In this document: positions 53,886 through 62,883 of the stretch, piece after piece
How positions within the stretch are numbered: position 1 is the first letter of the stretch
How the letters are laid out: every line of letters starts with the position of its first letter
DNA from: Clostridium sp. CAG:343
GTDB lineage: Bacteria; Bacillota; Clostridia; TANB77; CAG-508
Length of the DNA stretch: 64,000 nucleotides
Assembly (NCBI GenBank): GCA_000431335.1
Contig: FR888054.1
Coordinates: forward strand, 124,001 to 188,000
Direction: 5' to 3'
Position numbers and translations under genes: made by a program
The notes under the pieces: model-generated
Told to the model about the DNA's origin: nothing
What the model saw: only the letters and a program-made list of their open reading frames with translations
The model's database searches: none

Positions 53886-53990
53886 TAAAGATGAAAAGAG
53901 ACTATACAAAAGACAAAATGTAAAAGAAAAAATAAATAGAGAAAGAAAAAAATAAGAAGATATTTAGTAAAAGTAAATAGTGAAAATAAA

Positions 53991-54035
53991 AGTTCTAAAA
54001 TTTCAGTAGAAATATTGATGTTTTAGAACTTTTTA
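53991..54035 (+). terminator. Terminator before murA
   Basis: AGTTCTAAAA pairs with TTTTAGAACT around a 20-base loop, followed by TTTT. Confidence 0.7.
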
Positions 54036-54099
54036 ACATTCACTTTTTACGTAAAGAAAACATAATATATAGCAAAATAACGTGAAAGGTGGGAGAATT

Positions 54100-55351
54100 A
54101 TGTCTGATTACATAATAGAAGGTGGCAGAAAACTAGAAGGAGAAGTAGAAATATCAGGCTCAAAAAATGCAGCATTACCTATTATTGCGGCTACTATTTT
54201 AAATGGAGGGAAAACGACACTATATAATGTGCCAAACATACATGACACGCAAATGATGTTTGAAATATTAAGAAAATTAGGAGGAACGGTAACAAAAAAG
54301 CCTAATAAAGTAATAATAGATACTAGTAAGATAGATAAATATGAAATACCAGAAGATCTGATGAGACAAATGCGTTCTTCTGTAATTTTTGTTGGTAGCT
54401 TGGTAGGAAAGCATAGAAAAGTTACCTTTTCTTATCCAGGAGGATGTGACATTGGAACACGACCAATTGAGTTACATTTGAAAGCCTTTGAAAAATTAGG
54501 AATAAATATTAACAAAAACTATGGAAATATAGAATGTAGTTGTGATAAAATAATAGGAGAAAAAATAGACTTAGATTTTCCAAGTGTAGGAGCAACAGAA
54601 AACGCAATACTTGCAAGTTGTTTAGCAACGCGGAAAAACAATTATAACTAATGCAGCAAAAGAACCAGAAATAACAGATTTACAAAACTTCTTAAATAAG
54701 ATGGGGGCAAAAATAAAAGGAGCTGGTTCAAGTCAAATTGAAATTGAAGGAGTAAAACAGTTAAAAGATGTAAGTTATAATATTATGTCTGATAGAATAG
54801 AGGCGGGAACATTTTTATGTATAGCAGCTATGAATCATTCAAATATTATAGTAAAAAATATAGATGAAGATCATATTATTCCTATTATTGATAAATTAGA
54901 AGAAGCAGGATGTGAACTACAAATAGAAGATAGACAAATACAGATAAAAGCACCAAAAAAATTAAAATCAGTTAATATAAAAACAATGCCATATCCAGGA
55001 TTTCCAACAGATATGCAATCAATATTTGCAACATTATTAACAACAGCAAAAGGAAGTTCAATTATTGTTGAAAATATATTTGAAAATAGATATAAATACA
55101 CTCAAGAATTAATAAGAATGGGAGCTAAGATATCGGTGGAAGGAAAAACAGCTATTATAAAAGGTGTAAAAAAATTATATGGAGCAAATGTGAAAGCAAC
55201 AGATTTAAGAGGAGGAGCGGCTTTGGTAATGGCAGCGACAACAGCAAAAGGAATAACTAAAGTAGAAAATATAGATTATATTTTAAGAGGATATGAAAGA
55301 TTTGATAAAAAACTTGAAAAACTTGGAGTGAAAATACAATTAAAGATATAA
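54100..55351 (+). CDS. murA: UDP-GlcNAc 1-carboxyvinyltransferase, +1 frameshift at CGG
   Basis: 416 residues when one base is skipped. ATG 54100 has GGTGGGAG. N-terminus GGRKLEGEVEISGSKNAALP with the Lys-Asn of the active site; RQMRSSVIFVGSLVGKHRKV; the catalytic-loop Cys lies in SYPGGCDIGTRPIELHLKAF. The zero frame breaks at CGG 54631 (LATRKNNYN then TAA). Skipping C54631 gives SCLATGKTIITNAAKEPEIT and then DLQNFLNKMGAKIKGAGSSQ, the normal sequence. First committed step of peptidoglycan synthesis, essential. Heads the division cluster. Confidence 0.93.
54631..54633 (+). other. CGG +1 frameshift site (murA)
   Basis: GCA ACG C GGA AAA ACA: the +1 frame reads Ala-Thr-Gly-Lys-Thr, conserved in MurA. 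The zero frame stops six codons later, in the middle of an essential enzyme. Confidence 0.83.
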
Positions 55352-55401
55352 GGGCGGTAAGCCCTTATAAGAATAAAACCTGTCCAAAAGGAGGAAATAA
55401 A

Positions 55402-56406
55402 TTGAGTAAGAAGGCAAAAGAAAGTAAAAAGGATTTATATTATATGAAAAATGGACAAGCCAAAAATAAAACAATTATTGAGGAAAAAGAAAGAAAGAAA
55501 AAAGAAAAAGAAAGAGAAAAAAGGATAAAAGAAAAAAAACAAGAAACTTTAAAAGATGAGTTTGACTTGGAAACAGAAACAGTCCTTCAAATGACAAATA
55601 GAAACAGAATAAAAAAAGAAGAAGAAAAAAGGAAGCAATTAAGTAAAGAACAAAGAAGAAGAAAGAAAAGAAATAAGAGAATAAAAACAATATTAAAAAT
55701 AATAATATTTTTAGGAATAATTTCAGGAGGAATTGTTTTTGCTTTAACGTCACCAATATTTAACATAAAGGACATAAAAGTAATAAATAATAATCAAGTA
55801 TCTCAAGATACAATAATTAGTTTGTCAGGATTAAATGCAGATGAAAATATATTTAAATTTTACTCAAATAACATTGAAGATAAGATAAAAGAAAATCCTT
55901 ATATAGAAGATGTAAAAGTACATAGAAAAATTCCAAATACAATTGAAATAGACGTAAAAGAAAGAGTAGCAAAATATAGTGTTGACTATATGGGAAAATA
56001 TGCGTATATTAATACACAAGGTTACATATTAGAAATTGCAGAAGATAATAAAAAGATGCCGATTATTCAAGGAATTTCAACTTCAGAAGAAGAGGTTATA
56101 CCAGGAAAAAGATTAAATAATGATGATCTAAATAAATTAGAAGATGTTATAAAAATATTAGACTCAGCTAATGAAAATGGTTTAGATGGTAAAGTCACAA
56201 GTATTGACATTAGCAATAAAAATGAATATAGTATTTATATAGAAGAAGAAAACAAAAAAGTTCATTTAGGAGATAGTACAAATTTGAGTAATAAAATGTT
56301 ATATGTAATGGCAATAATAGAAGCTGAAAAAGGAAAACAAGGGGATATATTTGTAAATGGTGATTTGAATAATAAATTTCAGCCATATTTTAGAGAAAAA
56401 GTATAG
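55402..56406 (+). CDS. ftsQ: Cell-division protein FtsQ/DivIB
   Basis: 334 residues from TTG 55402 (GGAGG upstream). A long charged cytosolic N-terminus of about 95 residues (Lys/Glu/Arg repeats), one membrane helix (ILKIIIFLGIISGGIVFAL), then a POTRA domain (FNIKDIKVINNNQVSQDTII, ENPYIEDVKVHRKIPNTIEI) and the FtsQ beta domain (YAYINTQGYILEI). Part of the divisome FtsQLB/DivIB-DivIC-FtsL subcomplex on the outer membrane face. It lies 50 bases after murA. Confidence 0.9.
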   Translation: MSKKAKESKKDLYYMKNGQAKNKTIIEEKERKKKEKEREKRIKEKKQETLKDEFDLETETVLQMTNRNRIKKEEEKRKQLSKEQRRRKKRNKRIKTILKIIIFLGIISGGIVFALTSPIFNIKDIKVINNNQVSQDTIISLSGLNADENIFKFYSNNIEDKIKENPYIEDVKVHRKIPNTIEIDVKERVAKYSVDYMGKYAYINTQGYILEIAEDNKKMPIIQGISTSEEEVIPGKRLNNDDLNKLEDVIKILDSANENGLDGKVTSIDISNKNEYSIYIEEENKKVHLGDSTNLSNKMLYVMAIIEAEKGKQGDIFVNGDLNNKFQPYFREKV

Positions 56407-56423
56407 TTAGGAGGCAAAATAAA

Positions 56424-57158
56424 TTGGAAGAAAAGAAAAATAAAATAAATAAAACGAAGATTAGTGTAGTTTTAGGAATTATGTGTTTTGCTTTAGCTTT
56501 AGGAATATGTATTCAAATTAGAACAGTAAAAAACTCAAATTCAACAGTTAGCAGTAATTATGAAGAAAATAATTTAAGAGCTGAAGTATTAAAATATAAA
56601 GAAAAATATGATAATAAATATAAAGAATTAGAAAAAGCAGAAGAAGAGCTAGAAAAAGAAAGACAAAATTCAACAAAAGATAATTCACAATTAGAGGAAA
56701 AGGAAGAACAAATAAAACAAGGAAATAAGATGATTGGACTAACAGAAGTTACAGGACCAGGTGTAATTGTTACACTTAGTGATAGTAAAAAAGATGCCAA
56801 TAGTGTTTTAAATCCAAGTACATTACTTGTTCATGATGTAGATATTTTGGGTGTTGTAAATGAACTAAAAAATGCAGGAGCAGAAGCGATATCAATTAAT
56901 GATCAAAGAATAGTGCCAACAACGAGTATTTCATGTGGAGGGAATATTATTGATATTAATGGAGAAAAAGTAGGAACACCATTTGTAATAAAAGCTATTG
57001 GGCTTCCAGAGCAACTGGCAGGATTATCAAGACCAGGAGGATATTTAGAAATATTAAAAGGAGCTAGTGTTGGAGTAGAACTTAAAAAATCTAATAATAT
57101 AACTATTTCAAAATATACAGGTGTAATTAATTATCAGTATGCTCAAACAGTAAAATAA
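56424..57158 (+). CDS. DUF881-family protein (first of a pair)
   Basis: 244 residues from TTG 56424 (AGGAGG). Membrane helix near the N-terminus (ISVVLGIMCFALALGICIQI), a coiled coil (ENNLRAEVLKYKEKYDNKYK) and the DUF881 domain: GPGVIVTLSDSKK, NELKNAGAEAISINDQRI, GTPFVIKAIGLPEQLAG. Found beside sbp and fts genes in Firmicutes and Actinobacteria; role in division or wall growth not established. Paralogue of the next gene. Confidence 0.88.
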   Translation: MEEKKNKINKTKISVVLGIMCFALALGICIQIRTVKNSNSTVSSNYEENNLRAEVLKYKEKYDNKYKELEKAEEELEKERQNSTKDNSQLEEKEEQIKQGNKMIGLTEVTGPGVIVTLSDSKKDANSVLNPSTLLVHDVDILGVVNELKNAGAEAISINDQRIVPTTSISCGGNIIDINGEKVGTPFVIKAIGLPEQLAGLSRPGGYLEILKGASVGVELKKSNNITISKYTGVINYQYAQTVK

Positions 57159-57177
57159 TCTTTATTAGGAGGTTAAC

Positions 57178-57885
57178 ATGAAAAAAAGAATGAAAAAGGG
57201 AAAAATTACAATGATTATAACAATTGGAATATCCTGTTTTGCATTAGTTTTAGTAATGTTTATGCAATTTAAAATTGTTAATGAAACAGATATTACATCA
57301 ATAGAAAACATGAGAGAGGCAGAACTAAGAACAGAGTTAGCTAATTGGAAATCAAAGTATGAAGAGACTAATCAAAAATACGAAGAGACAACTCAAAAGA
57401 TAGAAGAGTATAAGCAAACAAGTCAATCAAACGAAGAAACAGAAAAGTTAGTAGATGAAGAGTTGTCACAAGTAAATTTATCTCTAGGAAAAACAGATGT
57501 ACAAGGACAAGGAATAGAAGTTACATTAAGAGAGAATGAAAGTGAAGAAATAGCAAGAATTAATGGAGATGATTTATTAGTAATTGTAAATTCACTAAAA
57601 ATGGCAGGAGCAGAAGCGATATCAATTAATGACCAAAGAATTATTAATATGAGTGATATTGTTGATATTAATGAAACTTTTATAAAAGTAAATGGGCAAA
57701 GAATATTAGCTCCATATGTTATAAAAGCAATTGGAAATTCATCTTATTTAGAGACAGCATTAACAGGAAATGGCGGACATGTAGATGAAATGAAGAAAAT
57801 AGGACAAAATATCTCAATTGAAAAGATGAATAAAGTTAAAATTCTTAAATATGACGGGGAAATAAAAACAAAATATATACAATAA
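57178..57885 (+). CDS. DUF881-family protein (second of a pair)
   Basis: 235 residues, ATG after AGGAGG. Same plan as its neighbour: membrane helix (MIITIGISCFALVLVMFMQF), coiled coil (NWKSKYEETNQKYEETTQKI), then GQGIEVTLRENE, KMAGAEAISINDQRI and APYVIKAIGNSSYL. The shared GAEAISINDQRI string shows a tandem duplication. It lies 19 bases after the first copy and 17 before sbp, in one operon. Function unknown. Confidence 0.88.
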   Translation: MKKRMKKGKITMIITIGISCFALVLVMFMQFKIVNETDITSIENMREAELRTELANWKSKYEETNQKYEETTQKIEEYKQTSQSNEETEKLVDEELSQVNLSLGKTDVQGQGIEVTLRENESEEIARINGDDLLVIVNSLKMAGAEAISINDQRIINMSDIVDINETFIKVNGQRILAPYVIKAIGNSSYLETALTGNGGHVDEMKKIGQNISIEKMNKVKILKYDGEIKTKYIQ

Positions 57886-57902
57886 AAATAGGAGGGAATA
57901 TT

Positions 57903-58295
57903 ATGATTTTTATAGCGATATTAATAGGCTGTATTTTAGGAGCTTTAATTGGAATGAATGCGCCGATGATTTCTTATACATATTCAAGTTATCTTGCAAT
58001 AGCTATTATTGCAGCATTAGATTCGGTTTTTGGAGGAATTACATCAGTAATAAATAAAAATTTTGATTTAAAAATATTTGTAACAGGTTTTTTTGGGAAT
58101 GCTATTCTAGCCATTCTATTAACAATATTGGGACAGAAGTTAAATGTAGATATTTATTTAGCAGCAATTGTTGTATTTGTAGGAAGAATGTTTGTAAATT
58201 TAGCGATTATAAGAAGATACTATGTAGATAAATGGATAAAAATTATCAAAAAAAGAAAAGTAAAAAGTGAAAGAAGAAAAATAGAACAAAATTAA
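57903..58295 (+). CDS. sbp: Small basic protein (Sbp, DUF1290)
   Basis: 130 residues, three or four membrane helices. Typical LIGCILGALIGMNAPMISYT start, SSYLAIAIIAALDSVFGGIT core and the basic tail KKRKVKSERRKIEQ. Found between the DUF881 and fts genes in Firmicutes; function not known. AGGAGGG precedes the ATG. Confidence 0.9.
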   Translation: MIFIAILIGCILGALIGMNAPMISYTYSSYLAIAIIAALDSVFGGITSVINKNFDLKIFVTGFFGNAILAILLTILGQKLNVDIYLAAIVVFVGRMFVNLAIIRRYYVDKWIKIIKKRKVKSERRKIEQN

Positions 58296-58310
58296 ATAAA
58301 AATGAAATAG

Positions 58311-58348
58311 AACTGAATTCAAAAATTATAAGTTTTTGAATTCAGTTT
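58311..58348 (+). terminator. Terminator after sbp
   Basis: AACTGAATTCAAAAA and TTTTTGAATTCAGTT form a perfect 15-bp stem with a 7-base loop. It separates the murA-sbp transcript from ftsA. Confidence 0.88.
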
Positions 58349-58442
58349 AAAACATTATTAAAGAAAAATACAGTAAAATAGACAACAATAAACTTTATTA
58401 CAGAAGTATTACAAAAATATTACAAAAATATAACAAATTCTA

Positions 58443-58471
58443 TTGACATTTTTCTTAAAATGTAATATATA
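58443..58471 (+). promoter_or_regulatory. Sigma-A promoter of ftsA
   Basis: TTGACA (58443-58448), 17-base spacer, TATATA (58466-58471), 41 bases before the TTG start. Confidence 0.65.
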
Positions 58472-58512
58472 TACACTTAGAAAATTTATACCAAAAAAAT
58501 GGAGGAATTAAC

Positions 58513-59742
58513 TTGGCAATAGGAGATATCATAGTAGGTGTTGACATAGGTACAAGCAAAGTCTGCACAGTTGTTGGAGAAGTAAACAACTTTGGACAAA
58601 TTGAAATTATAGCTAACACCTCATATAAATGTAGTGGACTAAAGAAGGGAAAAATAATAAATGAAGAAGAAGTTATTTTAAGTTTAGCAAAGACAATCAA
58701 AGATGCCGAAGATGAAACAAATTTAAAAATTAATTCAGCATATGTAACTATTCCAGGTAAATATGTAACAATAGTACAAAATAGTATAACCAAAGATGTA
58801 AAAGATAAATATTCTGGAATATCTATTAGAGATGTACAGACAGCTATTATGCAAGTAAAAGACATAGAAATTCCAGAAGGTGAAACATTAATTGATATAG
58901 TACCAGATAAAATAACTTTAGAAAATGGAACAGTAGTTTCTGATCCTGTTGGAAATTTAAGTTCAAGTTTTACAATAAGCGCACAAGTTATACTAGCAGA
59001 AAGAGATTATGTAAGACAATTAAATAATATTTTTAGAAAAGTAGGCTTAGAGATAGATGGTATCGTACCAATTACATTAGCAGAAAGAAATCTAATACTA
59101 GATAAAAATGAATTACATGACAATATAATGCTATTGGATATAGGAGCAGGAAATACTGATATAGGAGTGTTTGAAGGAACAACATTTTTATATACAAATT
59201 CAATTCCTCTAGGAGGAGATAATATAACAAATGATATAGCACTTGTACTTAATATATCAGAGGAAGAGGCAGATAAACTTAAAAGACAGTATGGATTAGC
59301 TTTAAAGTCATTTATAGATAATGATAATGATATTATTTTAAATACTTGTAAAGATAATAATAAAAATAAAATAATAAAAAGTTCAGAATTAATAGAAATC
59401 ATAGAAGCAAGAATTGAAGAAATGTTTTCTATTATAAATAAAGATATAACAAATCAGGGATTAAAACAAAAAATTAATAATGTTGTTTTAACTGGACAAG
59501 GTATAGTTAATATAAACAAAAGTGATGTTGCAGGAAAAATAAACTTAAATATACCAGTAAAAATTTCAACAGGGAGAGCAATTAGCACAGTAAAGCCAAT
59601 ATATAGAACTAGTTATGCATTAGTTAGATATATAGCAGCAAGACCTTTTGCTAAAACAGTATCAAGTAGCATAGATACTCAAAACAACGAAAGTTTTATG
59701 AAAAATATTTGGGAAAGAATAAAAGAATTTTTTTATTCTTAA
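58513..59742 (+). CDS. ftsA: Cell-division protein FtsA
   Basis: 409 residues from TTG 58513 (GGAGG seven bases upstream). Actin-fold ATPase: phosphate-1 IVGVDIGTSKVCTVVGEV, SHS2-type 1C domain (SSFTISAQVILAERDYVRQL), phosphate-2 IMLLDIGAGNTDIGVFEGTT, adenosine motif VVLTGQGIVNIN. The amphipathic C-terminal helix (MKNIWERIKEFFYS) anchors it to the membrane. Tethers FtsZ to the membrane. It lies 118 bases before ftsZ. Confidence 0.93.
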   Translation: MAIGDIIVGVDIGTSKVCTVVGEVNNFGQIEIIANTSYKCSGLKKGKIINEEEVILSLAKTIKDAEDETNLKINSAYVTIPGKYVTIVQNSITKDVKDKYSGISIRDVQTAIMQVKDIEIPEGETLIDIVPDKITLENGTVVSDPVGNLSSSFTISAQVILAERDYVRQLNNIFRKVGLEIDGIVPITLAERNLILDKNELHDNIMLLDIGAGNTDIGVFEGTTFLYTNSIPLGGDNITNDIALVLNISEEEADKLKRQYGLALKSFIDNDNDIILNTCKDNNKNKIIKSSELIEIIEARIEEMFSIINKDITNQGLKQKINNVVLTGQGIVNINKSDVAGKINLNIPVKISTGRAISTVKPIYRTSYALVRYIAARPFAKTVSSSIDTQNNESFMKNIWERIKEFFYS

Positions 59743-59860
59743 TCTAGAAAAAGTTATTAATTTTAAAAAATAAAATCAATTGCAGATGAGAGCGAATCAT
59801 CGTGCATTATGAAACTGTCACAGAAATAGAACAGTTTCGAGAAAGGGAGGAATAAACTAA

Positions 59861-60982
59861 ATGATGGATTATAATGACGATAGCAATATAACAATGATGG
59901 ATGGAACAGCGACAATTAAAGTTATAGGTGTAGGAGGAGCTGGAAATAATGCAGTTAATAGAATGATTGATGCTGGAATAAAAGGCGTAGATTTTATTGC
60001 AGTTAATACAGATAGACAAGCATTACAAACATCAAAGGCAAATACAAAAATACAAATAGGAGAAAAAATAACAAGAGGATTAGGTGCAGGTGCAAATCCT
60101 GATATTGGAGCTCAATCTGCAGAAGAAAGTAAAGCTGAAGTAGCTGAAGTATTAAGAGGAGCTGACATGGTATTTGTTACTGCCGGAATGGGTGGAGGAA
60201 CAGGTACAGGTGCAGCACCAGTAGTTGCTGCGGCAGCAAAAGAAATGGGAATATTAACAATAGGTGTTGTTACAAAACCATTTACATTTGAAGGAAAGAA
60301 AAGATTATCACAAGCAGAACGTGGAATTGAAAGTTTAAAAGGAAAAGTGGATACTTTAGTTGTTATACCAAATGATAAATTATTACAAATAATTGATAGA
60401 AAAACATCAATTATAGAAGCTTTTAAAATGGCAGATGACATTTTAAGACAAGGTGTACAAGGTATATCTGATTTAATTGCGATTCCTGGCCTTGTAAACT
60501 TAGACTTTGCAGATGTAAAGACAATAATGTTAAATCAAGGAATGGCACATATGGGTGTTGGTAAAGCTACAGGAGAAAATAGAGCTGAAGATGCTGCAAA
60601 AGAAGCAATTCAAAGTCCATTACTAGAAACATCTATTGAAGGAGCAAAAGGAGTTATTATAAATATTACAGGTGGTGAAGATTTAGGATTACACGAAGTA
60701 AATACAGCTGCTGAATTAGTTCAACGCAGTGTAGATCCTGAAGCAAATATTATATTCGGAACAGTAACAGATCCAAATATGACAGATGAAATTCAAATAA
60801 CAGTAATTGCAACAGGTTTTGAGAAAAACGAACCTATTTCAAGTATTGGAGTAGATAACATTGTTTCTAAAACATGGGAAAAGAAAATCAATTCAATACC
60901 ATCAAGTAGTGAAGTAAATGCATCACAAAATGATTTAGATATTCCTTCTTTTTTAAGAAAAAATAAAAATAAAAATATGTAA
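59861..60982 (+). CDS. ftsZ: Cell-division GTPase FtsZ
   Basis: 373 residues. GTP-binding G-box [13 protein letters not shown], tubulin signature [33 protein letters not shown], and T7 loop [12 protein letters not shown]-terminal peptide [13 protein letters not shown] for FtsA and SepF binding. Start ATG 59861 has GGGAGG. A hairpin (GAAACTGT with ACAGTTTC, 59811-59838) lies just ahead of the ribosome site. Uses CGC for Arg at QRSVDPEAN, showing that other CGN codons are decoded normally. Confidence 0.98.
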   Translation: MMDYNDDSNITMMDGTATIKVIGVGGAGNNAVNRMIDAGIKGVDFIAVNTDRQALQTSKANTKIQIGEKITRGLGAGANPDIGAQSAEESKAEVAEVLRGADMVFVTAGMGGGTGTGAAPVVAAAAKEMGILTIGVVTKPFTFEGKKRLSQAERGIESLKGKVDTLVVIPNDKLLQIIDRKTSIIEAFKMADDILRQGVQGISDLIAIPGLVNLDFADVKTIMLNQGMAHMGVGKATGENRAEDAAKEAIQSPLLETSIEGAKGVIINITGGEDLGLHEVNTAAELVQRSVDPEANIIFGTVTDPNMTDEIQITVIATGFEKNEPISSIGVDNIVSKTWEKKINSIPSSSEVNASQNDLDIPSFLRKNKNKNM

Positions 60983-61041
60983 TTAGATACATGAAAAAAT
61001 GTCATAAACAATAAACATTTTTATATAATAGAGAAAAATAA

Positions 61042-61079
61042 AAAGAAATAATCGAAAGTAATCGATTATTTCTTTTTTT
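61042..61079 (+). terminator. Terminator after ftsZ
   Basis: AAGAAATAATCGA and TCGATTATTTCTT form a 13-bp stem with loop AAGTAA, followed by five or more T. Confidence 0.9.
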
Positions 61080-61142
61080 CGCGTATAAGAAAAGACAAGA
61101 TTTTTAAACAGCAAGTAGTAAAATAACTTGGCAGGTGATAAT

Positions 61143-62030
61143 ATGACAATTTACATAGACATAGTATTAATAGAAAATTTAATTATGAATTATATAATAC
61201 TATTCACAACAGCAGTTGTTTTAAAAATAAAGGTAAACCATATAAGACTTATTTTAGCAAGTTTACTGGGAGCAGGATATTCAATTATAGCTTATATGGG
61301 AATAATAAAAGTATATTCTAGCATTATATTAAAAATAATATTATCTGTTTTAATTATATATATAGCATTTAATCCACAAAATATAAAGAAAATGTGTAAA
61401 GATTTACTATTGTTTTATCTTGTTTCTTTTGTGTTTGGAGGAGCTACTTTTGCACTAATTTATATTATAAAACCACAAAATATTTTAATGAAAAATGGAT
61501 TATTTTTAGGTACATACACTTTAAAAACAGTAATGTTAGGTGCTGTTGTTGCTTTTTGTATTATTATAGGAGCATTTGCAATTATAAAAAATAAAATTTC
61601 TAAAAAAGATATGTTTTGTGAAATAGAAATATTAATTAATCAAAAAAAGATAAAAACAAAAGCGATGATTGACACAGGAAATATGTTAAAAGAACCAATT
61701 ACTAATGTGCCTGTTATAGTTGTAGAACATATACTTTTATATTCATGCATGCCAAAAGAAATTTTAAATAATTTAAAAGAAATTATGGGAGGTGATTTTA
61801 AGAATATACCATGTGATATACAGGAAAAATATATCTCAAAATTAAAATTAATTCCATTTTCTTCTTTAGGAAAACAAAATGGGATGTTAATAGGGATAAG
61901 ACCTGAATATGTAAAAGTAATTACAGATGAACAAGAAAAAATAAATAAAAATGTCATAATAGGAATATATGAAAAATCATTAACAAAAAAAGGAGAATAT
62001 CAAGCTTTGATTGGAATAGAACTTTTATAA
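61143..62030 (+). CDS. spoIIGA: Pro-sigma-E processing peptidase SpoIIGA
   Basis: 295 residues from ATG 61143 with GGCAGGTGA upstream. Five membrane helices in the N-terminal half ([20 protein letters not shown] is the classic start), then an aspartic-protease-like domain: [20 protein letters not shown] with the D-T/S-G catalytic motif, and [20 protein letters not shown]. Cleaves pro-sigma-E in the mother cell after the SpoIIR signal from the forespore. It lies directly ahead of sigE, as in Bacillus and Clostridium. Confidence 0.93.
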   Translation: MTIYIDIVLIENLIMNYIILFTTAVVLKIKVNHIRLILASLLGAGYSIIAYMGIIKVYSSIILKIILSVLIIYIAFNPQNIKKMCKDLLLFYLVSFVFGGATFALIYIIKPQNILMKNGLFLGTYTLKTVMLGAVVAFCIIIGAFAIIKNKISKKDMFCEIEILINQKKIKTKAMIDTGNMLKEPITNVPVIVVEHILLYSCMPKEILNNLKEIMGGDFKNIPCDIQEKYISKLKLIPFSSLGKQNGMLIGIRPEYVKVITDEQEKINKNVIIGIYEKSLTKKGEYQALIGIELL

Positions 62031-62073
62031 AAAACTATTTAAATTTATATATCAAAAGGAAGGAGAGATAAAA

Positions 62074-62812
62074 ATGAAATTCATAGATTTAGTGAAAAAT
62101 AGTATTAACACAATTTGTGCAAAATATCTAAATGAAAAAGAGGAGATAGAATACTTACCTATTTTTTATATAGCTGGAAGTCAAACTTTGCCACCTCCAT
62201 TACCTCCAGAAGAAGAAGCGGAGTTTATAGAAAAATTGGCAGATGAAGATAATTTAGAAGCAAGACAAATATTAGTAGAAAGAAATTTAAGATTAGTAGT
62301 ATATATTGCAAAAAAGTTTGAAAATACAGGAATTGGAATTGAAGATTTGATATCAATAGGAACAATTGGACTTATGAAAGGAGTTAATACCTTTAATTCT
62401 GAAAAGAAGATAAAATTAGCCACATATGCATCAAGATGTATAGAAAATGAAATATTAATGTTTTTAAGAAAAAGTAATAAAATAAAGGGGGAAGTATCTA
62501 TCGATGAACCTCTAAATAGAGACAGAGATGGAAATGAGTTACTACTTTCGGATATATTAGGTACAGAACCAGATATTACATCTAGAAATTTAGAAGATGA
62601 AGTAGACAAAACGTTGCTAAGAGCTTCGATATCGAAACTAAAAGACAGAGAAAAAGATATTATGGAAATGAGATTTGGTTTTAAATCAGGAAAAGAAAAA
62701 ACACAGAAGGAAGTTGCAGATGAGCTTCGGAATATCACAAAGTTACATTTCTAGGTTAGAAAAAAAGATAATAAATAAAATGAAAAAGGAAATTACAAGC
62801 AAAATAGGTTGA
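62074..62812 (+). CDS. sigE: Sporulation sigma factor E, +1 frameshift at CGG
   Basis: 245 residues after one base is skipped. The pro-region ([20 protein letters not shown]) is followed by region 2 ([60 protein letters not shown]), region 3 and region 4.1 ([20 protein letters not shown]). In region 4.2 the zero frame hits CGG 62728 (ADEL then [11 protein letters not shown]). Skipping C62728 gives [20 protein letters not shown] and then [12 protein letters not shown] to TGA at 62812. The break falls in the -35 recognition helix, so without the shift sigma-E would not work. Confidence 0.94.
62728..62730 (+). other. CGG +1 frameshift site (sigE)
   Basis: GAG CTT C GGA ATA TCA: +1 frame Glu-Leu-Gly-Ile-Ser, the conserved turn of the region 4.2 HTH. 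Zero-frame TAG eight codons after CGG. SigG nearby has the same HTH (EEIGISQAQVSRLE) without interruption. Confidence 0.85.
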
Positions 62813-62883
62813 TGTATTACATAGTATAAAAAATCTCAATTTGGAAATAATTATAATAAATATTTTCAAAGGAGGTTTTTCTT

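Noticed and set aside
2478..62812. Six frame breaks as random sequencing or assembly errors
   Set aside because: Random errors in such AT-rich DNA would fall mostly in homopolymers and go in both directions. All six here are +1, all at an in-frame CGG, in five different upstream contexts and on both strands, while many similar GGA sites nearby are clean. A systematic artefact cannot be fully excluded without reads.
2478..62812. Simple reassignment of CGG to another amino acid
   Set aside because: A reassigned triplet would keep the frame. Here the frame changes by one base and the conserved protein continues only in +1, so a plain codon reassignment does not explain the data.
2478..62812. 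CTT as a slippery P-site codon as the sole cause
   Set aside because: Three of six sites have CTT before CGG, but the others have CAT, TTA and ACG. The common element is CGG followed by A or G.
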